Positions 36,726 through 38,018 of a DNA stretch of 38,018 nucleotides are shown here, one piece after another; position 1 is the stretch's first letter; each line of letters starts with the position of its first letter. A program made the translations under genes and the position numbers. Source of the stretch: Bdellovibrionales bacterium (GTDB taxonomy: Bacteria; Bdellovibrionota; Bdellovibrionia; Bdellovibrionales; UBA1609); contig JAPPLY010000065.1 in assembly GCA_028819305.1 (NCBI GenBank), positions 1-38,018 of the forward strand, read 5' to 3'. A model generated the notes under the pieces. It was not told the DNA's origin. It was given only the letters and a program-made list of their open reading frames with translations, and ran no database searches.

Positions 36726-37959
36726 TATAATCATTTTGTTTTTTGTGGCTGTTCTTTGTTTTGTCGCTGGTGTTCTTTGTTTTTATATTCCTTTTCAAAA
36801 TTTAAAAAAACAAATCCTTCATCTTATAAGTAAGGATAACATATCTCTCGATACCTCTCTGGATGAAGAGGACTTGTCTATTCCATTAAACAATTACATT
36901 CAGCAGATAAAAAATCAGATAAAAGACCAATCGGATCGTTTTGTTTTTTTACAAAAAAAAATAGATAAGGTAGCAGCTGTGTTAAAAGAAGCTGTCATTA
37001 TTCTGGATGAGGAAGGAAGCTTGCTTTTTCATAACTCCCAAGCGAGGGAAATATTTTATTTGGATGAGCAACAGTCCACACATTACTTAAATGAAATGAT
37101 CCGTTCTCCTGACATAATGGATCTCTTTCGGCAATGTTTGGAAAAAAAAACTAAGGTTACGAAAGATTGTGTTTTTCGGAAAAAAAATCAATACCTTAAA
37201 AGTAACTTTCAGGTAACGGCTCTTCCCTTTTTTGATGAAAAGCGAAACACAGTCATTTTATTATTTTACGATCAGACGAATATTAAAGAATCACAGCAGG
37301 CTCATATTGATTTTGTATCGAATGTATCTCATGAGTTAAAAACTCCTTTAACTTCTATCCGTGGATATGTGGAGATACTTATACAGGATTTGTCACAAAA
37401 AAAGTTTGATCAGTTTGAAGGTTTTTTACAAATTTTATTAAGAAACTGTAAAAGAATGGGTGATTTGATAGATGATCTCCTTACTTTATCTAGTTTAGCT
37501 TCTCAGGTAAATTTGAAAAAAAAACGTCTTGATACTAAAGAAATCACCAGCCATGTTATTGAGCAGATAAAACCCCGTGGTCATAAATTGCATTTCTTTT
37601 TTTCTGCTCCTTATGTCATGGCTAATCCGAGATGGGTGGATTTGGTGCTGCATAATTTAGTGGACAATGCTTGTCGGCACACTGGTGAAAACTGTGATGT
37701 GCATATTCGTTGGGAGAAAATGAGGGATCGAGTGGTACTAAAAGTAAAAGACAGCGGGGAGGGAATTCCAGAGCAGTATCTCCATAGGGTATTTGAAAGA
37801 TTTTTCAGAATGGACCCTGCTCGGTCCAGAGAAAAAGGAGGTACAGGAGTGGGTTTAGCCTTGGTTAAGCAGTCCATGGAAAAGCATGGAGGTTGTGTAC
37901 GGGCAGTGTCCCCTAAGGAAGGTGGCACAGAGTTTATATGTGAGTTCCCCAACGGCTGA
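36712..37959 (+). CDS. phoR: phosphate regulon sensor histidine kinase PhoR
   Basis: PAS region; H box DFVSNVSHELKTPLTSIRGYVEIL; N box LHNLVDNACRHTG; KDSGEGIPEQYLHRVFERFFRMDPARSREKGGTGVGLALVKQ. Confidence 0.93.
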   Translation: MALSDIIILFFVAVLCFVAGVLCFYIPFQNLKKQILHLISKDNISLDTSLDEEDLSIPLNNYIQQIKNQIKDQSDRFVFLQKKIDKVAAVLKEAVIILDEEGSLLFHNSQAREIFYLDEQQSTHYLNEMIRSPDIMDLFRQCLEKKTKVTKDCVFRKKNQYLKSNFQVTALPFFDEKRNTVILLFYDQTNIKESQQAHIDFVSNVSHELKTPLTSIRGYVEILIQDLSQKKFDQFEGFLQILLRNCKRMGDLIDDLLTLSSLASQVNLKKKRLDTKEITSHVIEQIKPRGHKLHFFFSAPYVMANPRWVDLVLHNLVDNACRHTGENCDVHIRWEKMRDRVVLKVKDSGEGIPEQYLHRVFERFFRMDPARSREKGGTGVGLALVKQSMEKHGGCVRAVSPKEGGTEFICEFPNG

Positions 37960-38018
37960 TTTTGAACAAAGCTTAAAAGAAGGAAAAGCTCTGATTCCTA
38001 TTATACCTGTAGTTTTCT
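37940..38018 (+). CDS. start of a further gene running off the window (possibly anthranilate/aminodeoxychorismate synthase component I)
   Basis: GTG-initiated frame overlapping phoR end: (V/M)SSPTADFEQSLKEGKALIPIIPVVF...; resembles TrpE N-termini but is too short to be sure. Confidence 0.35.
   Translation, partial: MSSPTADFEQSLKEGKALIPIIPVVF

Noticed and set aside
1-38018. tRNA/rRNA genes
   Set aside because: No cloverleaf-like sequence with a T-loop GGTTCAAATCC-type motif or rRNA segments was recognised.

Overview
AT-rich 38 kb bacterial window, probably from a host-associated genome (inference only). The left end (1-10.8 kb) is an accessory, defence-like region: the tail of an Rpn-family nuclease, an SDH/SppA-type serine protease split by a -1 frame break at an A7 run, corA, a decayed type III restriction (Res) gene with a second -1 break at an A7 run, an AAA/DUF4143 ATPase, and a 1339-aa protein. 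That protein reads as PD-(D/E)XK nuclease + TPR + GreA/B C-terminal domain + PIN and is the best conflict-system candidate. The rest is mostly housekeeping: leuS, speA, a CPA2-type antiporter, an NAD-dependent epimerase, lysA, lysC, pdxJ and pstSCAB-phoU-phoB-phoR. Between these lie orphan secreted proteins, a CpaC-like secretin and a lipoprotein with a 60-nt internal tandem repeat. The main unexplained structure is a set of three nested inverted-repeat elements (about 130-150 nt) around lysA/lysC and upstream of a 1391-aa orphan gene. Their cores are conserved, but the outer stems differ in sequence from copy to copy while staying self-complementary. They sit among many GC palindromes (CCCGCGAAAGCGGG type), some of which lie in frame inside genes. 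All identifications come from reading the sequence; no database search was run.
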